Of a stretch of 19,873 bases of DNA, positions 1 through 7,302 are shown in pieces (position 1 is the stretch's first letter; each line of letters opens with the position of its first letter). Made by a program: the position numbers and the translations under genes. Where the stretch lies: assembly GCA_017561285.1 (NCBI GenBank), contig JAFZDG010000093.1, positions 1 to 19,873 of the forward strand. The letters run 5' to 3'. The notes beneath the pieces were generated by a model that saw only the letters and a program-made list of their open reading frames with translations, was not told the origin of the DNA and did no database searches. The stretch comes from Bacteroidaceae bacterium. GTDB taxonomy: Bacteria; Bacteroidota; Bacteroidia; Bacteroidales; Barnesiellaceae_A.

Positions 1-768
1 ACCAATACTCAACGCTCTATTATGGCGCATTTGCGAGCCAACTATACAATGAACAGTATTATATCGGCCACGCAATACAACTCGGAGACCGGTGGTCGTG
101 TCACTACATATGAGAATGTTGATGGTGTATGGAACGTAAATGGTATGTTTATGATAACCTTGCCCTTCCGCGACAAGCGTTGGCAGTTTAACAACTTCAC
201 CCGATTGGGTTATAGCAGTAGTGCCGGTAAGAATAACAATGAGCTCAACCGAGCCAACCAAATCTCGGCCGGTGAGAGCATTTCGTTGGCATTCCGCAGT
301 ACCTATTTCGATACCGAACTACGCGGTCGTTACAATTTGCAATACGTGCGCAACACCGTTCAAACAGGCAATAACCGTACGGTACATGGATATGGCGGTA
401 CATACAGCTTTACGGTAAATACTCCTATAGGTTTGTCTATCAACAGCGATATCAGCTATTCGGGCAATCAAGGTTATACCGATGGCTACAATCAAGATGT
501 GTGGTTGTGGAATGCGCAAATATCATATTCGTTCCTTGCCGGTAAGAATGCAACCATTATGCTCAAGGGTGTTGACTTGCTCAACCAATCGAACAATATA
601 CAACGTACCGTTACCGGTAACTACCTCGAAGATGTTGAGTATAACACACTGGGCCGCTATTGTATGATTTCGTTCAGCTATCGTTTCAACACCTTTGGCA
701 AGGACAAACCCCAAATGCGCGGTCAGTTTGGTCCTGGTTTCGGACCTCCACCTCCCGGTCATCATTAA
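1..768 (+). CDS. Outer-membrane beta-barrel protein, C-terminal fragment (5' end outside window)
   Basis: The reading frame is open from base 1 and ends at a TAA at 766-768, so about 255 C-terminal residues are present and the real start lies to the left. The fragment is built of alternating polar and hydrophobic beta-strand-like stretches rich in Asn, Tyr, Ser and Gly, with aromatic girdle residues (for example ISYSF, MISFSYRF), as in the barrel of Bacteroidetes outer-membrane proteins of the TonB-receptor-like 'outer membrane beta-barrel family' (Pfam OMP_b-brl_3 type). It ends in a Gly/Pro-rich tail (GFGPPPPGHH), which I have seen described for this family but whose role is unknown to me. 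The plug domain and any carboxypeptidase-regulatory-like N-terminal domain would be outside the window, so substrate cannot be judged. A terminator follows 22 bases after the stop. An in-frame ATG at 22 is internal to the barrel and is not the start. Confidence 0.75.
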   Translation, partial: TNTQRSIMAHLRANYTMNSIISATQYNSETGGRVTTYENVDGVWNVNGMFMITLPFRDKRWQFNNFTRLGYSSSAGKNNNELNRANQISAGESISLAFRSTYFDTELRGRYNLQYVRNTVQTGNNRTVHGYGGTYSFTVNTPIGLSINSDISYSGNQGYTDGYNQDVWLWNAQISYSFLAGKNATIMLKGVDLLNQSNNIQRTVTGNYLEDVEYNTLGRYCMISFSYRFNTFGKDKPQMRGQFGPGFGPPPPGHH

Positions 769-790
769 TGTATAAAGACGATAAATCAAA

Positions 791-836
791 CGGAAAATTC
801 AATGAAATTTAATTGCATTGAATTTGCCGATTTTTT
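791..836 (+). terminator. Rho-independent terminator of the beta-barrel gene
   Basis: The left arm CGGAAAATTCAATG (791-804) pairs with the right arm CATTGAATTTGCCG (816-829) with one mismatch. An 11-base loop separates them, and a run of six T follows (831-836). It lies just after the stop codon at 768. Confidence 0.8.
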
Positions 837-888
837 ATGATTGTGAATAGTAATACTACGTTTCTTTTAAATCCTGAAAGATTTTCGC

Positions 889-896
889 TACATTTG
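889..896 (+). promoter_or_regulatory. Bacteroidetes -7 promoter element (TACATTTG) upstream of the FISUMP-repeat gene
   Basis: TACATTTG matches the Bacteroidetes primary sigma -7 consensus TAnnTTTG exactly. The expected -33 TTG is not clean; a T-rich stretch (861-868) lies about 20 bases upstream. It would leave a leader of roughly 85 bases before the ATG at 988. Confidence 0.55.
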
Positions 897-987
897 CCAA
901 ATAGATTTTGTGAAAATCAATCTCCTTGAATTGGGGTATTCGGTCAATAAACAAATAGGTTCAAAGTATCAATAAAATATTATAACT

Positions 988-3159
988 ATGAGAAGACTAT
1001 TTATTCTGGCATTCTCTCTACTATTGTCTTTTACAACTGTAGATGCAACTGCGCAAGGTTTTTTGAAGCAGTTGGGTAAAGCTATAGATAAAGAGATAAG
1101 AAAAGAGGTAGACAAAGAGGCCAAAAAGCAAGTGAATAAGATGAAGAAAGAGGCTGAAAAAGCCTTGACAGAGTCATCGGAAAACCAACAACAAAAAAAG
1201 GATAAAACAAAGACTACGCAGGAGCAAAAACAACAGGACCAATCACAACCTGCACAATCTACACAACCTCAAAAGTCGAAGTCGGAGATTCAGGGTTCAT
1301 TGACTGAGACTGTTCTTATGGCCGATGGGCCTACATCAGGTACAGAGAAAGGACATCAATGGGTAGATATGGGTTTGCCTTCGGGAACACGTTGGGCTAC
1401 CTGCAATCTTGATGCTTCATCGCCTTCTCAACCGGGTAAACTCTATGCGTGGGGCGAAATAACCTCAAAGACTACTTTTAGCGAATCAAATTACAAGTTG
1501 AAGAATGTAAATTACGACATTGCAGGCGATTTTGCCTTTGATGCTGCTACTAAAAATTGGGGTGGTGGATGGCGTATGCCCACAGCTCAAGAGTTTGGCG
1601 AATTGGTGTTTTACTGTGATTGGAAGTATGAAAAAGAGGGAGGTCGTTGGGGCGTGAGATTTACCAGTCCAATGACAAAAAAATCTATTTTCCTTCCGGC
1701 TACAGGCTATAAGTATGGTAACGAGCATGACAATCCCAATACTTGCGGTAATTATTGGACCTCTACACCAGTTTCAAAAGGTGCTTGCATGTATCGTTAT
1801 GGAGCTGCATTAGGCGAGTTGGGCGATGCTATGCTTTGTTGCGGATTGGCTATTCGTCCTGTATTGGGCAAGGCTACCCATATTGAGACTCCTGTTTCGG
1901 GAACAACAAGTGGTTATGATTGGGTAGATTTGGGCTTGCCTTCTGGTAATAAATGGGCTACATGTAATGTGGGTGCTAAAAATCCCGATGAGATAGGTAA
2001 ATACTATGCATGGGGTGAAGTTACGCCCTCGACCGACCGAAAATCGAAGAAAAACGACTTGGATAGCGAAAAAAATGCTGTTGATATTGCCGGCAAGACA
2101 CGTTACGATGCCGCCCGATATGAATGGGGTAACAGATGGCGAATGCCCAGCCGTAACGACTTCCAAGAGTTGTTGGATAACTGCGTGTGGGAATGGGTGT
2201 CGGCCTACGGACGCAAGGGTTTTAAGGTGACAAGCAAGATAAACGGAAATTGGCTCTTTCTTCCCGCTACAGGTATGGCTTGTGATCCCTTCTCTTCGGG
2301 CCAATATTTGAGCGAATACATTTTTGAGTTCTCGTCTAATTTTAATGATAAAGGAGTATATTGGACCTCTACTCCCGAGCATGTAGATTGGGGTTATACC
2401 TATGACTCATATAATCTCTATTTCTCGGCCGAGGGTGGTAAGGCTACTCAATTCCCACATTTCTCAATCGGAAATCGTACGAATAGTTACTGTATTCGAC
2501 CGGTGACATCGGAGATGGAGACTTCATCGCAAAATGCAAAAACCTCTCAGAGTACTTCGGGAAAGAAACAGAATAATTCGACACAAACAAAAACAGCCCT
2601 TTCAAAACAAAAACAGAGTCAGCCTGTACAGAATATCGAAGTGGTAAATGTGGAGAGTGATCCTCAAGCGCCCATTTTCCTCGGTATTCCGGTTAAAGGT
2701 TCTATAGACGATATGGTTGTGGCTCTACAGGCAAGAGGATACGAAAAATCGAAGTTCGGAAAGACTTTGTTGTTGGGCGATTTTAAAGGATTGCCAAGTA
2801 AATTGCATATCTTTGATAATGATAAAAAGCAAGTGTGTCATATCCAAATTCAACCCCAAACCGATAGCCATGCCTATTTAGACGAAATAGGTGTGAAACT
2901 AAGATTTAACGAGTTGCTCGACGATTACGGAAATGATTCGAGATATGTGGCTCATCCCGACAATAAAAAAATACCTAACAAGGAGAGTGTTGCCAATGAA
3001 ATGAATAAAGACAAAATGTATAAGGCAAAATTCTATGAGGGTGGCGATAAGAAGAAAATAGTAAGTCTTTCTATTCATGAGTATGAGGGTAAATATTATG
3101 TAGCCATACACTACTATAATTGCTATCTCACATCTATCAACTATGATGAATGGACTTAA
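988..3159 (+). CDS. Secreted protein with two FISUMP-like repeats and a C-terminal GIPV-type domain
   Basis: This 723-residue protein has a signal peptide at residues 1-22, with a likely cut after ATA before Gln23, so it should be exported to the periplasm or surface. Residues about 30-105 form a very charged Lys/Glu/Gln-rich, probably helical segment. Two homologous units follow, at about 122-295 and 310-510. Each opens with WVD(M/L)GLPSG..WATCN and YAWGE, passes through a W(R)MP motif and a YWTSTP motif, and closes with IRPV. This pattern is typical of the FISUMP (Fibrobacter succinogenes major paralogous) domain, common in Bacteroidetes secreted proteins. A Ser/Thr/Gln-rich linker (about 515-555) leads to a C-terminal domain (about 565-723) starting FLGIPVKGS, which resembles a recurrent Bacteroidetes domain of unknown function. 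There is no lipobox and no T9SS tail. The molecular function is unknown. It stands alone, between its own promoter and a terminator. Confidence 0.85.
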   Translation: MRRLFILAFSLLLSFTTVDATAQGFLKQLGKAIDKEIRKEVDKEAKKQVNKMKKEAEKALTESSENQQQKKDKTKTTQEQKQQDQSQPAQSTQPQKSKSEIQGSLTETVLMADGPTSGTEKGHQWVDMGLPSGTRWATCNLDASSPSQPGKLYAWGEITSKTTFSESNYKLKNVNYDIAGDFAFDAATKNWGGGWRMPTAQEFGELVFYCDWKYEKEGGRWGVRFTSPMTKKSIFLPATGYKYGNEHDNPNTCGNYWTSTPVSKGACMYRYGAALGELGDAMLCCGLAIRPVLGKATHIETPVSGTTSGYDWVDLGLPSGNKWATCNVGAKNPDEIGKYYAWGEVTPSTDRKSKKNDLDSEKNAVDIAGKTRYDAARYEWGNRWRMPSRNDFQELLDNCVWEWVSAYGRKGFKVTSKINGNWLFLPATGMACDPFSSGQYLSEYIFEFSSNFNDKGVYWTSTPEHVDWGYTYDSYNLYFSAEGGKATQFPHFSIGNRTNSYCIRPVTSEMETSSQNAKTSQSTSGKKQNNSTQTKTALSKQKQSQPVQNIEVVNVESDPQAPIFLGIPVKGSIDDMVVALQARGYEKSKFGKTLLLGDFKGLPSKLHIFDNDKKQVCHIQIQPQTDSHAYLDEIGVKLRFNELLDDYGNDSRYVAHPDNKKIPNKESVANEMNKDKMYKAKFYEGGDKKKIVSLSIHEYEGKYYVAIHYYNCYLTSINYDEWT

Positions 3160-3180
3160 ATAATATTTCGAAAACAGATG

Positions 3181-3213
3181 CGGGAAGTTGCCATACGGTA
3201 GCTTCCCGTTTTT
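3181..3213 (+). terminator. Strong rho-independent terminator after the FISUMP-repeat gene
   Basis: CGGGAAGTTGCC (3181-3192) pairs with GGTAGCTTCCCG (3197-3208) around the four-base loop ATAC. Two of the twelve pairs are G-T wobbles. Five T follow (3209-3213). It sits 21 bases after the stop codon. Confidence 0.9.
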
Positions 3214-3276
3214 GTTGTAATGTGATTGTAGCTATATATGCACAGGTTGCAAAATAAAAACGAGTTGCTTTATAGA

Positions 3277-3307
3277 TTGCTTTTTATAATGAGATTTGCT
3301 ATCTTCG
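3277..3307 (+). promoter_or_regulatory. Bacteroidetes-type promoter of the YgbA-family gene
   Basis: TTG at 3277-3279 and TATCTTCG at 3300-3307 are 20 bases apart. The second is one mismatch from the -7 consensus TAnnTTTG. This places transcription start only about 15-20 bases before the ATG at 3330. Confidence 0.5.
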
Positions 3308-3329
3308 CCTACCTGTTTTTTCTGTTATT

Positions 3330-3629
3330 ATGAGTAGAATCGAAGAAGAAAAACGAGTGGTGGAGTTGATGATAAGACTCTACTGTAGATATAAAGAGGG
3401 CAATACCGCATTGTGCGAGTCGTGTAGAGCATTGTTGAGCTATGCGCACGCACGCTTGTCGAAGTGCCCGTTTGGCGATGGAAAAAGTACTTGTCGCTTG
3501 TGTAAAATACACTGTTACAAGCCCGATATGCGCGAGCAAATGCGTGCTGTGATGCGTTATGCCGGCCCACGTATGTTGTTGCGCCATCCATGGTATGCAA
3601 TCAAGCATATGTTGATGGAACTGAGATGA
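3330..3629 (+). CDS. YgbA-like 'nitrous oxide-stimulated promoter' family protein
   Basis: This small protein of 99 residues has seven cysteines: C19, C29, C32, C46, C55, C58 and C62. The spacing (CxxC near 29, then C, then CxxCxxxC beside His61) and the C-terminal YAGPRML(L)RHP segment match the family annotated as nitrous-oxide-stimulated promoter protein, whose enterobacterial member is YgbA. In gammaproteobacteria ygbA is induced by nitrosative stress; the cysteines could bind a metal or Fe-S cluster or react with NO, which is inference here. The ATG at 3330 gives a start typical of the family and lies just behind a promoter. The gene converges with apbE, with only 15 bases between the stop codons and no obvious hairpin there. 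Confidence 0.8.
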   Translation: MSRIEEEKRVVELMIRLYCRYKEGNTALCESCRALLSYAHARLSKCPFGDGKSTCRLCKIHCYKPDMREQMRAVMRYAGPRMLLRHPWYAIKHMLMELR

Positions 3630-3644
3630 TACCTTCTGTTGGGA

Positions 3645-4646
3645 TTATCTGGACAAGAACTTATCGAATGAAGGTGACTGCTCGGTGCGGATAGAGTCGT
3701 TCTCGTCAATGTAAATGAGGTAGTAAGCCAACTCTTTATGCTCCTCTGCTATCGTACGAGCCTTTTCGCGTCCCATAACCATAAGTGCGGTTGCATACGC
3801 ATCGGCTTCTATCGAAGTGGGGGCAATAACAGTAGCACTGAGTATATCTTGCTCGGCCGGATAGCCGGTTGCCGGGTTGATGGTGTGACCATATTTGCGA
3901 CCATCGCGCTCGTAGTAGTTGCGGTAGTTGCCACTTGTGGCCAGACCATATCGACCATCGAGTTGGGCTATGGCTTGCAAATCGTTGTTGGTGCCATTGG
4001 GATCATCTTCGGGGGTGACAATGCCAATGTGCCAAGCTGCGCCGCGAGGGTTGTGTCCCGATGTTCGTACCTCACCGCCTACCTCTATCATATAGTTTTC
4101 TACCCCATGGTTATCGAGCATATGTGCTATAAGGTCGCAAGCACAGCCATCGCCCAGAGCCGAGAAGTTGAGTATGGTGCGAGTGTCTTGTTTTACAATC
4201 TTACCATCGGTCAATGCTACTTTACGGTAGCCTACAAATTGGCTCATACTGTCTAACAACGCTTGTGTTACGGAGGTACTATCGGTTTTGAACCCAAATC
4301 CCCAAGCATTGATGTAGGGCGCACAGGTAACATCGAGCGCACCATCGGTGGCCTCTGCTATGTGCATCGCTGTGTTAAATACGACTGTAAAAATGCTATC
4401 GACTATAATATCCTCGTTGCGATTGACGTGTGATATAATAGATGTGCTATCAAAAGGGTTGATAGCATGGTAATAGTCGCGCATCACTTGGCGTATGTCG
4501 TTCTCGAGATTTTGTGTGGCCTCATATTTAACCGAGTAGGGGGTATGCAATTCATAGCATACCATTTCACGAAATTCTTTGCGCGGAGTACACCCAATGC
4601 ATATAAAGGCAATAATGATGGCTGCAAGTTGTGCAATCGGTCTCAT
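3645..4646 (-). CDS. apbE: ApbE-family FAD:protein FMN transferase, lipoprotein
   Basis: This 333-residue protein resembles ApbE/Ftp, the periplasmic Mg-dependent enzyme that splits FAD and attaches FMN to a threonine of partner proteins such as NqrB/NqrC or RnfG/D. The N-terminus is a lipoprotein-like signal (hydrophobic 5-17, Cys19 preceded by CIG, a slightly unusual lipobox). Family motifs visible in order are ATDGALDVT (about 99-107), a degenerate DxxxIAKG-like segment reading NFSALGDGCACD (160-171), MIEVGGEVRTSG (186-197), HTINPATGYP (254-263) and APTSIEADAYATAL (275-288), which holds the metal/nucleotide-site Asp282 and Thr286. In the third-listed motif region the usual Lys of IAKG is Asp166/167-like, which is notable. 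Its start is three bases after the thrA stop, so it is surely co-transcribed with thrA. Its flavin acceptor is not in the window. Confidence 0.85.
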   Translation of the reverse strand: MRPIAQLAAIIIAFICIGCTPRKEFREMVCYELHTPYSVKYEATQNLENDIRQVMRDYYHAINPFDSTSIISHVNRNEDIIVDSIFTVVFNTAMHIAEATDGALDVTCAPYINAWGFGFKTDSTSVTQALLDSMSQFVGYRKVALTDGKIVKQDTRTILNFSALGDGCACDLIAHMLDNHGVENYMIEVGGEVRTSGHNPRGAAWHIGIVTPEDDPNGTNNDLQAIAQLDGRYGLATSGNYRNYYERDGRKYGHTINPATGYPAEQDILSATVIAPTSIEADAYATALMVMGREKARTIAEEHKELAYYLIYIDENDSIRTEQSPSFDKFLSR

Positions 4647-4649
4647 AGT

Positions 4650-7082
4650 TTATCGGATATTGGCAATACTGATAATATCGGCAAATACACCTGCAGCTGT
4701 TACACCGGCTCCCGCACCATATCCTTTGATAATCATAGGATATTCGCGGTAACGCTCTGTGGTAATGAGGATGACGTTGTTGCTACCTTCCAATTGGTAC
4801 AAGGGATGGTTGCTATCGACGGCTTGCAGGCCAATCTTGGCATGGCCATCATTAAGGCAAGCTACATAGCGTAGCAGTTTACCCTCTTGGCTATATTGTT
4901 GTCGCATCTTCTCAAAGTCGCTATCCATAGCTTCTATGTGTTGCATAAAACCATCGAGATTGCCTTCGAAGTACTCTTGTGGGATGAATTGTTCAATCTC
5001 TACATCCTCCTGCTCAATGGCATATCCGGCTTCACGAGCCAAGATTACCAATTTTCGCAATACATCTTTTCCACTCAAATCTACTCGTGGATCTATTTCG
5101 CTGTATCCGGCTTCTTGAGCCATGCGTATGGCCTTGCTCAAGGGTATTTCGGGACTGATGGTGTTGAAAATATAATTGAGAGTACCTGATAATACGGCAT
5201 CGATGTGTAGAATGCTGTCGCCACTGTTGGTGAGAGCATTGATTGTATTGATAATGGGCAGACCGGCACCCACGTTGGTTTCAAAAAGGAATTTCACATC
5301 GCGCGCTTTGGCAGTCTCTTTGAGCATTATATAGTTGTTGTAGCTGCTCGATGCGGCTATCTTGTTAGATGCAACAACCGATATATTGTGCGATAGGATG
5401 TCGTAATATTGTGCTGCGACATCGCTGCTATCGGTACAATCGACAAATACCGAGTTGAACATATTCATACGGAAAATCTCTTCCTTAAAGAATGAGGGGG
5501 TAGAGATTATGTCTGATGCATCAAGTTGTTCGCGATAGGTCGATAGGTCTATGCCATCGCGATTGAAAAGGCAATGGTGTGAGTCGGCAATACCAATTAC
5601 ACGCAGACACAGAGCCTTGTTTTGCAGGAGGTTGTCTTGTTGCTTGGCAATCTGTTTAAGGAGATCGCTACCTACACTGCCCACTCCCATAACAAAGAGG
5701 TTGAGTACCTGAGAGCCGGATAGGAAGAACGAATCGTGTATGGCATTGAGTGCTTTGCGATGGTCACAAGATTTAATAACGATAGAGATGTTCATCTTTT
5801 GAGCACCTTGAGCGCAAGCTATCGTATTGATACCACCGCGTCCCAATGTTCCGAAAAGTTTACCGGCAATGCCGGGTGCTTGTTTCATATTCTCACCCAC
5901 AATGGCAATTGTAGCCAAATCTCTTTCGGCTCGAGCAGGACTCATCTCACCTTGTTCTATTTCCGAAGCAAACTCCTTATTGAGTACCTCTACTGCCAAG
6001 TCGGCATCGGCATTGCGTACGGCAAAGGTCGTGCTGTTTTCGGAGGATGCCTGCGATACCATAAAAACGTTGACACCCGACTGTGCCAAAGAGTTGAAGA
6101 TGCGCGAGTTTACACCTATAACACCTACCATACCAATTCCGGTTACGGTAATGAGGCAAGTATCGTTGATCGAAGATATACCCTTTATGGCTTTGCTTTT
6201 GGGATCGTTATCGTTGTTGATGAGTGTGCCCGGAGCTGTAGGGTTGAAGGTGTTTTTGATAACAATGGGTATGTTTTTGTGATATACCGGTGCAATAGTG
6301 GGCGGATAAATGACTTTTGCACCATAATTACACAACTCCATAGCCTCGGTAAAAGTGAGCTTCTCAATAACGTATGCCGAGCTGATAACACGAGGGTCGG
6401 CTGTTAAGAAACCATCTACATCGGTCCATATTTCCAATTTATTGGCATTGAGAGCAGCAGCCAGTATGGCGGCAGTGTAGTCCGAACCACCGCGTCCCAA
6501 GTTGGTGGTGTCACCACTTTTGAGGTCGGATGAGATGAAGCCCGGTACGAGCGCACGATGAGGCTGTTGTGCAAATGCCTCGGCAATGAGGCGATTGGTG
6601 GCATCAAAATCGACTGTATGCTTGTTGAATTGAGTCTCGGTCTTGATGAACGAACGAGAATCGAAGAGCGTAATACCTTCAATAACACGACTTAAAATGG
6701 TCGATGAGAGTCGTTCGCCATAGCTTACGATGGTATCGAGTGTCTTAGGCGAAAGATCTTTGATAAGGTATATGCCGTTGTATATATTGTTAAGTTCATC
6801 GAGCATAAGGTTTACCGTTTCCTTTATCTGCTCGCGATATTGTACCGGAACAACACCCTCTATCACATCGCTGTGTCGGTTGCGTATCTCTTGCATTATT
6901 GCTGTATAGTTGGCATCACCGGTACTTGCCATATTGGCGGTAGCAATGAGCTTGTCGGTAATACCACCCAATGCCGATACAACTACGATGACACTTTCAT
7001 CGCATTGCTCAACAATCATTTTTACGTTCTTGATACTTTCTACCGAACCTACCGAGGTTCCTCCAAATTTCAATACCTTCAT
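4650..7082 (-). CDS. thrA: Bifunctional aspartate kinase / homoserine dehydrogenase
   Basis: This full-length 810-residue fusion catalyses the first and third steps of the aspartate pathway to threonine, methionine and isoleucine: phosphorylation of aspartate and NAD(P)H-dependent reduction of aspartate semialdehyde. The kinase domain begins KFGGTSVGS (residues 5-13) and includes GRGGSDYTA (197-205) and WTDVDGF (219-225). Two ACT regulatory domains span about 305-450, with GIGMVGVIG and NMKQAPGIAGKLF, so feedback control by threonine is expected from the family. The dehydrogenase follows, with Rossmann motif GVGSVGSD (466-473), GTLNYIF and SGKDVLRKL. The Met at 7082 gives the canonical MKVLKFGG start. 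thrB and thrC, which commonly accompany thrA, are not downstream here; an apbE gene is. No Thr/Ile-rich leader peptide was found upstream. Confidence 0.97.
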   Translation of the reverse strand: MKVLKFGGTSVGSVESIKNVKMIVEQCDESVIVVVSALGGITDKLIATANMASTGDANYTAIMQEIRNRHSDVIEGVVPVQYREQIKETVNLMLDELNNIYNGIYLIKDLSPKTLDTIVSYGERLSSTILSRVIEGITLFDSRSFIKTETQFNKHTVDFDATNRLIAEAFAQQPHRALVPGFISSDLKSGDTTNLGRGGSDYTAAILAAALNANKLEIWTDVDGFLTADPRVISSAYVIEKLTFTEAMELCNYGAKVIYPPTIAPVYHKNIPIVIKNTFNPTAPGTLINNDNDPKSKAIKGISSINDTCLITVTGIGMVGVIGVNSRIFNSLAQSGVNVFMVSQASSENSTTFAVRNADADLAVEVLNKEFASEIEQGEMSPARAERDLATIAIVGENMKQAPGIAGKLFGTLGRGGINTIACAQGAQKMNISIVIKSCDHRKALNAIHDSFFLSGSQVLNLFVMGVGSVGSDLLKQIAKQQDNLLQNKALCLRVIGIADSHHCLFNRDGIDLSTYREQLDASDIISTPSFFKEEIFRMNMFNSVFVDCTDSSDVAAQYYDILSHNISVVASNKIAASSSYNNYIMLKETAKARDVKFLFETNVGAGLPIINTINALTNSGDSILHIDAVLSGTLNYIFNTISPEIPLSKAIRMAQEAGYSEIDPRVDLSGKDVLRKLVILAREAGYAIEQEDVEIEQFIPQEYFEGNLDGFMQHIEAMDSDFEKMRQQYSQEGKLLRYVACLNDGHAKIGLQAVDSNHPLYQLEGSNNVILITTERYREYPMIIKGYGAGAGVTAAGVFADIISIANIR

Positions 7083-7162
7083 CTTCCTACGATTATATTG
7101 AGGTGAAATCTTATGCTTGTTGTATTATGTAATTGTTCTATGCTTCATTGCATAATGATGTG

Positions 7163-7170
7163 CAAAGGTA
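7163..7170 (-). promoter_or_regulatory. -7 element (TACCTTTG, minus strand) for thrA-apbE
   Basis: The minus strand reads TACCTTTG, an exact TAnnTTTG match, about 80 bases before the thrA ATG. No clear -33 TTG was found at the right distance. The leader contains a small inverted repeat TATGC-N6-GCATA (7139-7154), but no poly-T attenuator. Confidence 0.5.
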
Positions 7171-7290
7171 ATAAAAAAATAGCGAATAGAGAGTCTCTGC
7201 CGTATGTAGAGTGGTATAATAGCTATCAATCTTGTTATGATAGTATTACATAATCATCATCAAGGTGTTCGTTTTGTCGCATTTATGTTG

Positions 7291-7298
7291 TATATTCG
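7291..7298 (+). promoter_or_regulatory. Possible -7 element (TATATTCG) just before ligA
   Basis: TATATTCG differs from TAnnTTTG at one base and ends four bases before the preferred ligA ATG at 7303. If used, the ligA transcript would start almost at the ATG. A matching -33 element is not clear, so this is tentative. Confidence 0.3.
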
Positions 7299-7302
7299 CA
7301 GT

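Noticed and set aside
5736..6407. Long plus-strand open frames opposite thrA (and similar frames opposite glyA and the ligA gene)
   Set aside because: They are antisense shadows of strongly supported genes, with no family features of their own.
7083..7162. Threonine attenuator leader peptide upstream of thrA
   Set aside because: The only small frame on the minus strand is ATG-CAA-TGA, with no run of Thr or Ile codons and no terminator-like hairpin followed by T.
7237..7302. Longer LigA starting at 7237
   Set aside because: The additional 22 residues do not match LigA N-termini, while the ATG at 7303 does.
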